NCBI RefSeq assembly: GCF_022539315.1 | Contig: NC_066317.1 | Location: 65,071,179 to 65,135,178 of the forward strand | DNA from: Serinus canaria | Lineage: Eukaryota; Chordata; Aves; Passeriformes; Fringillidae | DNA length: 64,000 bases | Reading direction: 5' to 3' | In this document: positions 51,141 through 63,255 of the stretch, piece by piece | Layout: each line of letters begins with the position of its first letter | Numbering within the stretch: the stretch's first letter is position 1 | The notes under the pieces: model-generated | Told to the model about the DNA's origin: nothing | Seen by the model: the letters and a program-made list of their open reading frames with translations, nothing else | The model's database searches: none | Made by a program: the position numbers and the translations under genes

Positions 51141-54100
51141 ATTTCTCTTAAAGGCAATAAGCAAAGAGCTGTGTCTGAAAGTTCAGGTCAAGGCCTGATT
51201 CACCTATTTCAGGTCTCTTAAGACCTCCTGTGGGTGATTTTGCCATCTATTTTCTCTCCTGTGACTTGGATCTCCTGTGTCTGGAGTACACATTACTTGG
51301 GCTGTAGGGTCTGAAGCTGAACAAAGCACTCCACATGTCTCAGATATGCCTCTCCCAATTAACACCATAAACTGGAGCTGCCAAGAGGTGACTTAATAAC
51401 AAATCTATTAGTAGTGACTGTTATCAGGGAAATGGGAAGAACAGCAGACAGACAGAAGAAGGAAACAGTATTAAATGAGACATTTCTCTGAAAACACACT
51501 CCAGTTTACCCACAAAATACAGTCAGATAGCCTACAGAGTTATGGTTATGGTTGTGTGGGTGGTAAGTCTCCCTTCAATTTTTGCACAGGAAACTGTGTT
51601 TCAGATTAACTTTTCAGAAGAGATAACAAAAGTGATTTATTCCTACATGCACAAAACCCCACACTAGCATGTTTATGCATTGCCATGGGCAAAGTACCTT
51701 CCAAACACTCAAGATTATTCTCTTCTCTAGGCATTGTGCATATCAAAGGCTGGTTTTGTTGCTAACTGGGCTATAGCTGATTATTAAGTTTGAAACAAAA
51801 TCTCAGGTAACATAAATATTTAGAAACAGCAATCCAAGGGGATTAAACCAACACATAGCCAAACTCTGACAGGATTTATAAATCCCTGTGTTGTTATTTA
51901 ACATGCAGAGATAGGAAAGCCAGACTCTGTAGGGCTGTGTTGATTAGAGCCAAAGACTAAATGCACATATGAATGGTACTAGATTCAGGAGAAGGCTTTA
52001 AGGATCAGTATTAGACCCTGTTCCTAAATCCTAATTAGGCAATTCCTGAAGAAGGTAGTTCACAAACCCCAGCACTCTGAGCACTCTGAGTTTAGCCTAG
52101 TGCCTCTTTTAATAAAAAATTAAAATGCTCAAGAGGATAAATTTCATGTGGTATTAACAGCTGGAGGTTTTTTTGTTAAATCTAAACACTAAATGAGGTC
52201 AGTAATTCCTCTCCCTTTCCTCAAAGAACACTAGAATTTAAGTGTCTTGCACAAAACTCTCCTGCCCCAAACAGTAACCTGCACATCTCTGACATGAGAG
52301 ACCCCTCCAATGCCCACACCCTGTGCTGCAGACCATCTTATAGCTGGATTCTTATATCTCCTGGTGTCATTAAGGGTTTTTCCTGCAGAGGGGAAGGGGT
52401 TTGGTGTGCTGAGGAAAGCAGGGAGAGGGGAAGGTCTCTGCAATAGCCCATGGAACATGCCCCTCACTTCTCCCATGCTCCTCCCAGCTGTGGCCTGAAG
52501 AAAACCCAAGCCCCAGCTGAGCATGGGGGGAGGCAGCTTGACGTGGTGAAATGCACAATGAACCCTGTTTGGGATGGAAAAGCTTCAGCTCCAGCTCCAG
52601 CAACACGCTGGCGTCAGGGGACTGACCGAGTTATAATTGCATCTCTTTGTGTTATTGGTCCCTTGGCCTCCCTGAGCTGAAGCTACATTTGATTTCTTTG
52701 GCACCATCCAGAGTGTGTTCTGCCAGCACTGTGCCCTCGGTGCCTTGTGTAAGCCAAACTGGCCACTTCTGTGACCTCTTGTTCCTTCTATAGATGGAAC
52801 ATATTTCAGTGAATTTATAACTCCTCAATAAGGTCTCTTTTATTCTAATCTGAATGCCCTGTTAACTCGATTTTGGATCCTCTCCCAGTCTCCAGAATAC
52901 CTGGTGCTTTATATTTTGAATGCACCAGGCTGTCTGCTGCTCCAGGTTATGACAGAGAGTGTCTGGTTCATATACTTCCACCTTTAGATGTTAGATTGTT
53001 TATTCTAGATCCCCAACAATACTTAAAGGGAAAAGAAAGGAGTGGGGGAAGACCATGAAGTCACTGAAAAGTTGCCCATCAGCTTACATGTGTTGTCTGA
53101 CCACCCAGCAACAAAAAGATTCCTCTTGCTGGTCAGTTCATCGTGTCCAGCCCATGCAAGGGGACAGATTTTGAATAAAGAAAGCTCAGTGTGAGTTTCT
53201 TTCACACAGGTCTAAGGGCAATGTCCCAGGCTTGGATCCAGAGATGAGGATGTCCCAGACTGCAGGAAACTGGCATGAGGGAAGCCAAATTTCCTGGAAA
53301 CTGCTTTGTCAGAATCCAACCTGCTTGGAGGAACATTTGGGGAAGGGAGACTCTCCAGACCAAACATTTTAAAAATACACTTTTCAGCTCTGTGTCTTTT
53401 TATTTTTCCCCTAAATGAAGAAGTTCTTTTTATTCTAAAGTACCTTTGAAATTGCAGTACACTTACACTTTCCAAGAGCTTTTCCTGATCTTTAGATATC
53501 AGAATTGAAATAAACTGGTCCCACATGCTTCAGATTAAAAATTTCTCTGGAACCAACCTGAAATTGTTTGGGGAAAAAGTTTGGCGTGGAGAATTTTACT
53601 TGTTCTTCTTATTTATTACAGGACAGGAAAAGCAAAATCTCTGAAACTTCTCACAGGATGGGGAACAAATTTCCTACTGACTTGTGGGGCCAAGTTCTCC
53701 AGGCAGAGGTTCTCTCACAGCCAACCAGCCCTTGTGAAGGTTTCTTTCCATCAACAGATGGAGAGAAAACACTCCTCTCTCAACTGGAATATGGTCATGG
53801 GGGGGTATAATGAAAATTGTTGAGTAGATTAAGCCAAATGATCAACCCATTCTCTCATTTTCAACTCAGCTTCCTCCTATTCCTCCAAATTAATTTGGAT
53901 TTTTTTGTACATCTCCTGCAAAGAATCAAGCATGAAGGCTGTAGCTCTTGTGGCGGTCAGAGAGGAGGGTGCAGTTTTACTAAATTATGGCAACTGACCT
54001 CAAACTTTCCCTACTTTTTATGCTCTTATGGTTCCTTTTGATTTCTCACACTGTCACTGGCTTTGGTCATTTATTCACAGCACTTTACCCTAAAAAGGCC

Positions 54101-56970
54101 TCTCAGTTCCTGAAGTAGCCTCTTGTGTCTCCCTCATCTGCAGATTTTCCAGTTGAAGCATCCCAGACCGTGCCAAAGTCTCCCAGACAGAAGAGTCAAG
54201 AGTTTCCCCCGTTCTCCCCCTGTTCCTCTTCACACCTTTTTTTTTTTTTTTGGTTTGGACTCTGGGCTGTATCATCTCTGCAGCCCAGTAAATTATCCAG
54301 GAATTCAGCATGTGGGTTCCTGAGCTTCTGTGACATGCTTTACTGCAGCAGTCAGGAGAAAACAGTGATTTCAGCAGGAAAAATAAAAGCAAGATTAGCA
54401 GCCCTGAGTGCCTTGCTGGTCCTCTTCTCTTGAGATGTGGGGAGGTGCTCAGCAAGGGCTACTGGACACTCAAGCCTTCACTTTCATTATGGACATTGAT
54501 GAGTTTCCAAAGGGTTGAGAGGTCTTGGAGGTGTGGACAAGGCTGTCTGCCACCCTCAGAAGCTGCTAGAAAGCTGATGTCAGTCTCTTTTCAGGTGTTG
54601 CCACCTAAGCATATGGTTAGTTGAGTATTTTCTTTCCTTCCTGGACTTTCTTTTGCTCAGATAACTGCAATACAGCTTTTTCTTCTTATTGCCTGCCCCA
54701 AGTTTTCAGTCAGAAGGAAAATTACCTGTAGGGACAAAATGGAGCCCCTACATCTCATGGGACAGCAAATAAGGGAAATTTCTCCAGCTACCAGATGTGG
54801 CTGGACAACTCCAGGCTGTGCTCCAAAAGTTCTGCCACATTAGTAGAGAAGGAGAAATGCTGTGTAAAGTGCCATCCAGTGCTCTGGGAGCAGGTTCTGC
54901 TCATGGAAGTGCCATGAATGACACTCACAGTCCTGGGCAGTGGAGAAGCTGAGGTTCCCTCAGGGGTCCTGTGACCAGTGTTGGTCAATAAGGAAACCCA
55001 GTGATTTGACCTGTCCTGGTTGTTGATCATTCTTCACTGCTGTAATTTTGGCTGGTCACAGGACCTGCAAGGTCCCTTGAGCAGCAGGAAAATATTTGAA
55101 AATGTATCCCTAAAATCCAACTTGCCTTTTCAGCTCTGTATCTTTTCCTTTGCAGAGAGGGGGCTTTTCTGGGCACTATTGAAAAGATGATCTCAGAGGG
55201 GGAGGGAGGTGTGAAAGCTAAAAGGAGGTCAGGAACAGAAAGAGATGGCAATCTGGGGCTGGTCTGGACCAGAAATACAGGACAAATTGGAATGGTAACC
55301 TTACCCTAATCTCCCAGGTAAGGAAAATATCCAGGTTTTACAAGTAATCCCTATTCAGAAATAGGAAAAATAGAGATTTGCAATCAATCTATCCCTACAT
55401 GTCACTGATGTTCTGAAGCTTAAAATAATAGCCTGTAATCCCAAACGAGGAAGCAATTAGTAATTATGAGTGCAATATAGAAAACACCTGTAAAAGAAAT
55501 CCCAGTTCCTCTTTCCTTTCCTCAGAAATCATTCCCTGAATTTTGTATAGGTGATTTCTATTTATGAACCTTCAATAAAGATTTTGAGCAGTAACACTGA
55601 GAGGCCTGTGGTTTGCTCTGCTAGATTAGTCTGCATAATTTCCCAGCAAGAGGTGCCCACGCTGCCCTTTGCCATGCCAGAGTGGCTGCTACAGCTCCCA
55701 GCAGTGCCTGCACAGGAGTACAGTGGCAAAATGCACTGTTCCACAGCATGAGGTGTGCTACAGGCTGTGAGTGAAATTATTCTCAGAAATGGGTGGTTAA
55801 AGAGATTAAAATATTTGGAGAAATCCCCAGTGTCTGTCCCATGTGTTTGTAAATAGGATATTTGGTTATTTGGTGGGCTCTGGGTTTCTATGGGAACCTG
55901 ATGAACTTGGAGAGACGCAACAAAGTGAGGCCCTTCCACTCAGAGCCACAATGTTTTTGGTCCCAAGCACTTCACGGTGCAATAAATACAATATTTCAAT
56001 GCCAGCAGAGCAGTGATATCATGCAAAGACATGACAGATCACACTTTTCTCATGTTAGGAGAGAGGGCTGGAACATGTGAGTATGTGTACAGGAGTCTGT
56101 TTGTAATGAAACTGCCATTATGGGGCCCTTGTGTGCTTGCAGTCTCATTTCATCGAGTTAAGAGAGCTCACTTTTCTTAATGCTTGCTTAATGTGTTTAC
56201 TTAAATATATTTAATATCCCACTGAGTCCATTTTCATTTACTGATGGAGCTTTTTTAGAGCATCATAGTGGCAAAGCTAAATAAGATACCTGTGAAAAAC
56301 ATCAGAAATTTTTACATATTGAAAGCAAGAAGGGTAAGAGGGCAATGCTCAGTTTTTTAATGAAAATAATTAAATGAGGAAAACCTTTGGGACACACTGA
56401 AATAGAGCAACCAGACAGGAAGGTAAGAAAATTGTTCTGTGCATCCAAAGGGAAACAGTGATGCAGGCCAGTTTCTTTCTTTATGATGTTGCTCATTGTG
56501 AAAATAAATGATGCCCAGTTTGGAAAAAAAAATTTATTAATAGTATAAGATATTGCCCTCTGAGCTCCCAGTTTGCCATCTGACCTCATCACTATTGCAT
56601 TCCTGGATGCAAAACAGCTCAGTTTCAAAGAAAATACTGGAGATCTCTGAAGAAGCCCTATGACCTGGTAGCTAGGACACTCTCTTTATCTGAAGGAAAG
56701 GAAATTGTCAGAACCCAGGATGTTCCTCTGGCTGCCCTGGATGACTTGAGACCCTGGCAAGGGGTTCAGAGACCTTGGCACAGAGTCAAAAACACCTGTG
56801 CCTTTGATTTTAACCCATGGAAACAATTACCAACTTGGTGTGAAGATTTACAAGCCACAAGAGTTTGAGTATAATGACAGTTAATTTGTCACAGAGTGAA
56901 AAAGTAGAATTTTGGGGATTTAGAATGGGGGTTCAAGAGGCAAGATGGAGGAATCTGGGCGTGTCCTGTC
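51141..56970. other. Non-coding unique sequence
   Basis: No gene was recognised. A possible short CR1-like remnant lies near 51322-51358 ('gctgaacaaagcactccaca') but is too short to call. A poly-T tract at 54237-54251 and an 8-bp inverted repeat (CCTGGTGC/GCACCAGG) at 52900-52929 are the only other features. Confidence 0.55.
54237..54251. repeat. Poly-T tract
   Basis: Fifteen T residues inside a pyrimidine-rich patch (54200-54255). Confidence 0.9.
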
Positions 56971-57139
56971 TTTCTTCTTCTTCTTCTTCTTCTTCTTCTT
57001 CTTCTTCTTCTTCTTCTTCTTCTTCTTCTTCTTCTTCTTCTTCTTCTTCTTCTTCTTCTTCTTCTCTTCTTCTTCTTCTTCTTCTTCTTCTTCTTCTTCT
57101 TCTTCTTCTTCTTCTTCTTCTTCTTCTTCTTCTTCTTCT

Positions 57140-57172
<33 letters not shown>

Positions 57173-57180
57173 CCTCCTCC
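56971..57180. repeat. TTC/GAA triplet array, about 210 bp
   Basis: The plus strand is TTC repeats for about 190 bp, with a single one-triplet phase break near 57065 (cttctcttct), then degenerates into CTC/CTT variants at 57160-57180. It is entirely pyrimidine on plus and purine on minus. The open frames of 85-143 codons on both strands (poly-Ser, poly-Leu, poly-Phe; poly-Lys, poly-Arg, poly-Glu) are products of the array and not genes. Confidence 0.98.
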
Positions 57181-60100
57181 TGTCCTGCATCTTCTGCTGT
57201 GATGGTGACACTTTTGGATTGGTTTAGAGTAGAGACAAACTGTCTAACATAGGTGATGGGTATTGGAAAATTATTGTAAATAAAGTACACATAGTTCTTA
57301 GTATAAAAAACTAACACCACCCCAAGAGTGGTCAGTATGCCTCAAACCAACCTGCCAGACAGATCTCAGCCGGTCAGAGAAAGATTGTAATAGATAAGGG
57401 AAAATAAACAACCTTGAAAAGCAAAGCTGAGGAATCTCAACTTCTTCAGTCATGAAGCTAAGAGAAAAAAGACTTTTTAATACTTTGGGAGCCATTTCAA
57501 TCCCAAAAACCCAAGAGGGAGGTATAGTGCCTCTTGGCCTCAGAGATCACCTAAAATCTCCCATTTCTCCCTTGATGGAGTCAGTGGCCTGCAAGCAGCA
57601 GACACTGCAAGGGCAGTGCTGTCCTGCCCATGCTCTGGGACCTTCTCTGGGAAGCTTTGGGTTGGCGTGGCTGATGGCACTGGAGCTCCAGCTGGGACAG
57701 CACCACCTGGTTTCACCACAATAGGTCCTGCTCATCCTGTCTGAGGACTGCAGGGAATAATGTCCAGAGATTCCTGGCAAATTTCCTGCAGCCATTCTCA
57801 TTTCTAGGTCAGTATAAAGGAAAATCCACTCTCAGTGACCTGTGGGAAGAGAGGCAGAGGAAGAGGCTAAAAGCCCTGAGGCAGAAATATCAAGAAATTG
57901 AGAATCCACCCTTAAATTGCAGAAATGTTGAGGGGATTTTTGCATTCACCCCTCCTGTGTTTCTGTACTGGGAGTCTGGTTATTTCTGCTGGAGGTATCT
58001 CTGTGTTGGAAAAACAGGCTGTGGTGGCAAGGGACACAATGATCTCTTCAGAGGGGTCCCAGCTGCCTTCCCCTGCTCAGTGTCACTCATGCTGCCAGGC
58101 CTGGGGAGCCAGTGCTCATGCATGTAAAATCACTCTTTTTAATTTTCTGTTTCTGTAACATGACCTGTTACTGCACTACATCTTCATGAGGCAGAGCTGT
58201 CTGGAGAACATCTGTTGCAGTCCCAGCTGTTCGGGTACTTCCTCTGTTTCTGCCCTGTTTCAGATATGTGCAAATCACTGACAGTAACACATCCCCCAGT
58301 TCCTCCTACAAATCCTGTTTGCTCTGCTCTCACAGGGAGAGGGGGGGAAAAAAGAAAAAGAAACTTTGCATGGTTAAGTATGGGCTAGATGCTTTATTCT
58401 CACCAAATTGCACCAGTGGGGTCATTGTGGACTGACTCATACCAGACAGACAGTAAAAACCATCCCAGTGTTTATTCCCTCTGGAGCCTATATAATTAAA
58501 GCTGCCCACCTGCTGCTGAATTTTGCTGTCATTTTTTGATGCTGTGGGCAATGTGATACTCAGTTATTATCATAAACTATGTTAAGCTCTACCCACTATG
58601 GGGTTTATGACAACAATCCTTGAGAAAACTGTAATCCTCTGTGCTCAAGTATATCTCCTTGTTATAATGCTTATGATTCTTGGCTTGAGATGATGGCAGA
58701 TGATGGCCATGAAAGACTTCCAAATATGGGTCCTGGCAACTTGCTCTCTGCCCAGAATGCCTGCCTTAGATATGTTGGATGAAGCCATTTCCAGCCCATC
58801 TCTTCCAGCCTTGCAGCACAGCCCTCATTCTTGATCCAGGATGCATGACTGAGAGATTTGACAGCCTGCCCCATGGAAATAGTGCCCCTCATCTCCAAAC
58901 CACCCCAAACAACCCTGCTGTGGGTCCAGAGGGAACCACCGTGGCTGCAAGGAGGTGGAGGTGCTGGGGTGTCACCTGAACAGCTCTCCCTTGCCTCCTT
59001 CCCCTGCCTGTCCACAGCATTTGTTCTCATCCCCACACAAGGGAAAACCTCAGGATGCCCAGCTGAGGGTGCTCAGAAAGTCAAGATTTGGAGCAATTCT
59101 CAGGATTTTGGATGGAAAATTTGCAAGGGCTGCAATGTACAGAGCCCTTCTCTCACACCTCGAGTGAGAGCAGCACCTGATTATCACATAAAAAGGTGTC
59201 AAACCCTCTGGGTGTGTTTTAAAAGAAAGGCTGATTGATTTTTCAAAGGAAGGTTGGACAGAAGAGCACTCCAGGCACTCCAGGCTGTGGGCCCCAGGCA
59301 GACTCATGGAATTCAGGGGCTTCCAGTTTTGATATTTTGCCTTGGAAAAATGGGATTTACTGACTAGTCTTCCTTTCATACTGCACAGGCATTGCCAGAG
59401 GCAGAGACCAGAACATGTCTCCAATGCTACACATTTCATCTGCTAAATTAAAAAAAAAAAAAAAAAATCTGGCTTCTGAGTTCCAAACACTGTGAAATAT
59501 CCTAGGGACATTGACTGAAAGTATTAAAAATACTACCAGGGGACAGCTCAAATAGTTGACAGTCTTGGAAACAACAACATGGCTTTCCTTATTGACCAAC
59601 ACTGGTGACACATATATTAACCAGAATAAAATAACTCTGTCTTCCTCACTAAATACAGCAGTAATAGATTTTTGTCTCTGTAAACTCTCTTCATGATTTC
59701 TGTAAAATTAAAAAAGCATCAGGAACATATCTTTATATTAAATTATTTTTAACGGCACACACACCAAAGATTTTGGAAATTCATATTTTTCATTACAATT
59801 TTTTAGAATTCTGAGTAGCAAAACATACAAAATTTAACATATAGTTAGAAAAAAAATCCTCACCTGGAATATTTGTCCCTGTACTGCTATCTTCAACCAC
59901 AATCTCAACAATGAAAACTATCAAGATTAACAATCCAAACATGTTTCCTGGACAGCTTGGTCATCCATAGTTGTTGGAAGCAACCACTTCTCTTTACTGC
60001 CAAAATTTTGTCTATCATTTGTTGCCTGATACTCCTGGAGGGACTTAACAGTGCTTAATAAATAATTTGAACCTGCTTGGTAAAATTTCCATTTAATGCT

Positions 60101-60730
60101 AGTTGAAATGTGAATTATTTATCATGATTTTACCCCCAGCTTTCTTAAGGATAACACATGGTCTTAGAAGCTTCTGAATGCTCGACATGCATGACTTGGA
60201 ACCACACACAACTGAATTTCTGTAGGACAAAGGTTTGGTGTTGACACATCTTGCACAGTTCTTCCAGGTTGGTACAAATTTCCCCTCACATTTCTCTTGT
60301 ACATACTTGTCCAAGAGAAAATAAAGGGAAAAAAAATTATATACCAGAGTGCTGATGACAGCAGTTGTCAGAAGGCTGCCAGCTTCTTAAAGGAAATGAG
60401 CTTGCCTCCCAAAAAGTCCAGCAGAAGAATCCCAGTGACTTCCATGAAGCCAAGTTTAACCCAAACCACTCTGATTGCCTCATCCAGCACCTGGGGAAAC
60501 AGCTTCACCTTTTAGACAACGTTTTGGAAGAAAAAAGAACATGTGAAGACCCTGAACAGAGTAACAAACTGGCTGTGCCTTCCACTGACTGAGAAACTGA
60601 GCTTGGAACTCAGACACAGCCTCCCCAGTGGGGCTTCCAGAATCCCCATTTTGCCACCAGCTCTAGTTGGGGGTACAATTGACCTTCATCTTGCTTTGCT
60701 ACTCCTGATGCTCTGAAAGACAGTAAAACA
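57181..60730. other. Non-coding unique sequence
   Basis: No gene was recognised. A poly-A tract lies at 59450-59467. Open frames of up to about 129 codons (58671-59439, both strands) overlap one another antisense and show no domains. Confidence 0.55.
59450..59467. repeat. Poly-A tract
   Basis: Eighteen A residues. No retrocopy body was recognised upstream. Confidence 0.93.
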
Positions 60731-61050
60731 CAAAATCATAGAATTGTTAAGGTGGATAAAGAACTCTGAGATCATTTAGTCCAACCACTAATCCAGCACT
60801 GCCATGGCCACCACTAATCCATGTCCCCAAGGACCACATCTACATGTCTTTTGACTTCCAGGGATGGTGAATCCACCACTGCCTTGGGCACCCTGTTCCA
60901 AGGCCTGACCAGCCTTTCTGTGAAGAATTTTTCATAATATTGAATCTGAACTTCCCCTTGTGTGACCAGAGTCCATTTCCCTTTGGCCTGACTCTCGTTA
61001 TCTGGGAGAAGAGACCACAGATGTCCAGTGATTTCCCAGCATCAAAGCAA
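60731..61050 (-). repeat. CR1 LINE fragment, 3' end region (minus orientation)
   Basis: The plus strand reads as the reverse complement of a CR1 3' end: caaaatcatagaattgttaa, 'gagatcatttagtccaacca', 'ccaccactaatccatgtccc', 'ccaccactgccttgggcacc', 'ctgttccaaggcctgaccag', 'ctgtgaagaatttttcataa' and 'tgggagaagagaccacagat'. It belongs to the same broad CR1 type as the fragments at 39051 and 50884, to judge from the shared 'catgtccccaa' block. Similarity ends at about 61030-61050. Confidence 0.93.
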
Positions 61051-61634
61051 GCACTGCTGACATTATCAGGAAGGTGCTGGCTTTGGACAGACATTCATTT
61101 GGTGCATGGATCCAAGTTCAAATTTCTGCTCTTCCTGCTCTATAAAGATCTCTTCATTTATCTGTATTTCAATGTCTCTCCTGTACAGTGAGAGTGATTA
61201 TTGCTATGATTCACAAGGATGTAGAAGTTTTTAGTGGTTAAAAATGTGTGAAAACACTCAGGAAATGGAGAGTTACCATTTACCTACACAATGTATATCA
61301 TATATTATAATAAAATAATTTAATTAGTAGGTTATTTCTAAGTACTATTTTGACATTGATTTGCTCATGTGATTTTCCAACTTTTAGCTTCTCACCCCAT
61401 TCCAGCAAAGAGGGAAAATCAGATCAAATGTTGCAGGGACTGGCACTTTAAATGCTGACTGCAGAGTCATGTTTGCACAGAGGCCCCAGCAGCACTGTCA
61501 AGGAACCAAAAAACAAGTGCAAACAGAGTTGTGCTGACTTTATGGCCCCTTACAAATCTTTTCTGGCATATGGGAGTATTAGGCCTTAAGAACCAAAAAG
61601 AGAGAAAAGTGTTTTATCACTTCTCTGTGATAGC

Positions 61635-61659
61635 GGGCTGAACCTGTCCTTACACGCAG
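61635..61659 (+). repeat. 25-bp direct repeat, copy 1
   Basis: The segment gggctgaacctgtccttaca (then cgcag) matches 62681-62705 at 22 of 25 positions in the same orientation. The flanks do not match. Confidence 0.85.
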
Positions 61660-62680
61660 CCTCTACCATGAATCCACTTTTGGAAGGGAGTTCCAGATAA
61701 ACATCAAAATGCTCCTCTTGTGATGTCAAGTGGGAGAGCTCTTTGCTCTCACTGAACCATGGCAGAGGCCAGCTCGGGTTCCCCAGCAGCCCAGGGCTTT
61801 GGCCAGCAAACAGCAGCTGGAGCCAAGTGATGAAAGCTGGGTCTTGGACCAGCAGGAGACCCCACCCTGCCCTCCTCTACTCTCTCATCATCTGGTTTTG
61901 TTTTCTGTTCCTGCAGACAGGGAGAGCTCAGGAGACCACCAGCCTCCCAGACTGTACAACACAGCAGCATAAGGAAAGTCTCCTCTATTTGCTGACATCT
62001 CTACCAGGTTTGGGCAAAGGTAACATCAATGGGCACTTCACCAATTTGCTGCATATTTCTGTATTTTTTCCAGCTTTGATGTATTTCATCATCAAAGCCA
62101 GGTTCATCCTTCTGTTTCGTGGAACCTGGGTAACAAACTCAGCTTATCTTTCTGACTGGAGTTGAAAAAGAAACAATACTGAGGGTCTTCTTCACCCAGT
62201 AACCAAACCACCTTTGGGAAGTGCCAGTTTCTCTTTTCTGCTTTAGGAAGCTTATTATTACTCTGCTACTAATTTTGCGAAGTCACTTGAAAAAAAGATT
62301 AATCTAAACTTCAAAACCTCCTTCCTTGTCTTTACAAGCCAGGCAAGACATGAACACACTTTAAATGAAAGACATTCTGCTGTGATGGGCTCAAGAGCAA
62401 TTGCCTGTTACACAGTGGGCACTGAGTGCTCTAGCTTGCCCTGGGTCTGAGGAAGCCCCCACAGGTATTCCAGCTGCCTTCTGGGATCCAACACAGGTGG
62501 AGTGGCCAAAGCCTTGATTTGACCCTTGAAACCTCTGGTGACATGACACCACTCCCTACCTTTTTTTAACTGCCCCTCCCTACCATTCATGACTCCTCTT
62601 TTCACATTCACCTCCTATCTCAGACAGCATTAGTGAATATATTAGTGTATTCAATTTTCAATATTAACAAAATTAATATT

Positions 62681-62705
62681 GGGTTGAACCTGTCCTTACG
62701 TGCAG
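62681..62705 (+). repeat. 25-bp direct repeat, copy 2
   Basis: The segment gggttgaacctgtccttacg (then tgcag) is the partner of 61635-61659. The three differences include a CA-to-GT change and a C-to-T change. Confidence 0.85.
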
Positions 62706-62891
62706 GATAACGTTAATATTGAAGTTACAAATAAAAATTTTCCTTAAACCCTTACCCAGGTCCTCATTAGTATTTCAGAACCGAGCTCCCATTGGTTCCA
62801 GGATCTGGACCTCCATCCTTATCTCTCTGATTAAATCATTAGCTTTAAAATCTTTCACAGTTTTCAACCCAATAATAAGGCACAGAAAAAA

Positions 62892-63255
62892 GCGTCGGCA
62901 AGCTTCATGAATATTTATTTTTTCAGCACAGAAGGAGCAAGTTTACCCAACAGCTTTTCTAACTGATTGTCTGCAGCACAAGGAAGCTATGGCCACGTTA
63001 AGGCAAGCAGTAGTAGTTTATTGTTTTAGTAGACACTTCTTTTTCCTTCCTTTTGGATAAATACACCGCGGGGTCTGGGAGGACGTGTGCCAAGAGCATT
63101 ACTGGGTGCAGCAACAGCGAACAAAGCGCAATCCTAATCATAACAGAGCGAGCAAGTATTGTTACAAATGTTCTCTTTAGTATGGAAATGAGCCAGGCGT
63201 AATAAAAACACCATAAAAACGTCAAAATGACCGATCACCGCGAAGCGCTCGCCTT
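62892..63255. promoter_or_regulatory. Candidate conserved regulatory element (CpG-retaining)
   Basis: By my count about 16 CpG dinucleotides lie in roughly 360 bp, against a very sparse background on both sides. They include clusters at 63066-63070 (accgcggg) and 63231-63252 (a run of five). The block also has AT-rich words typical of HOX/CDX and other homeodomain sites ('gtaataaaaacaccataaaa' at 63200-63219). It is too AT-rich overall to be a classical CpG island. CpG retention in non-coding DNA suggests low germline methylation or purifying selection. That link is established in general; its application here is inferred. Confidence 0.35.

Noticed and set aside
51322..51358. Possible extra CR1 remnant
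   Set aside because: Too short and too diverged to support by eye.
52900..52929. 8-bp inverted repeat CCTGGTGC / GCACCAGG
   Set aside because: Arms of this length with a 14-nt spacer are expected by chance in 64 kb, and there is no supporting context.
56865..57320. Poly-Ser, poly-Leu, poly-Lys and poly-Arg frames
   Set aside because: They are translations of the TTC/GAA array in its several frames.
61917..62019. Exon-like segment: pyrimidine tract and CAG before it, GGTAAC after it
   Set aside because: Splice-like words occur often by chance. The translated segment is not recognisable and no partner exon was found. RNA-seq would decide.
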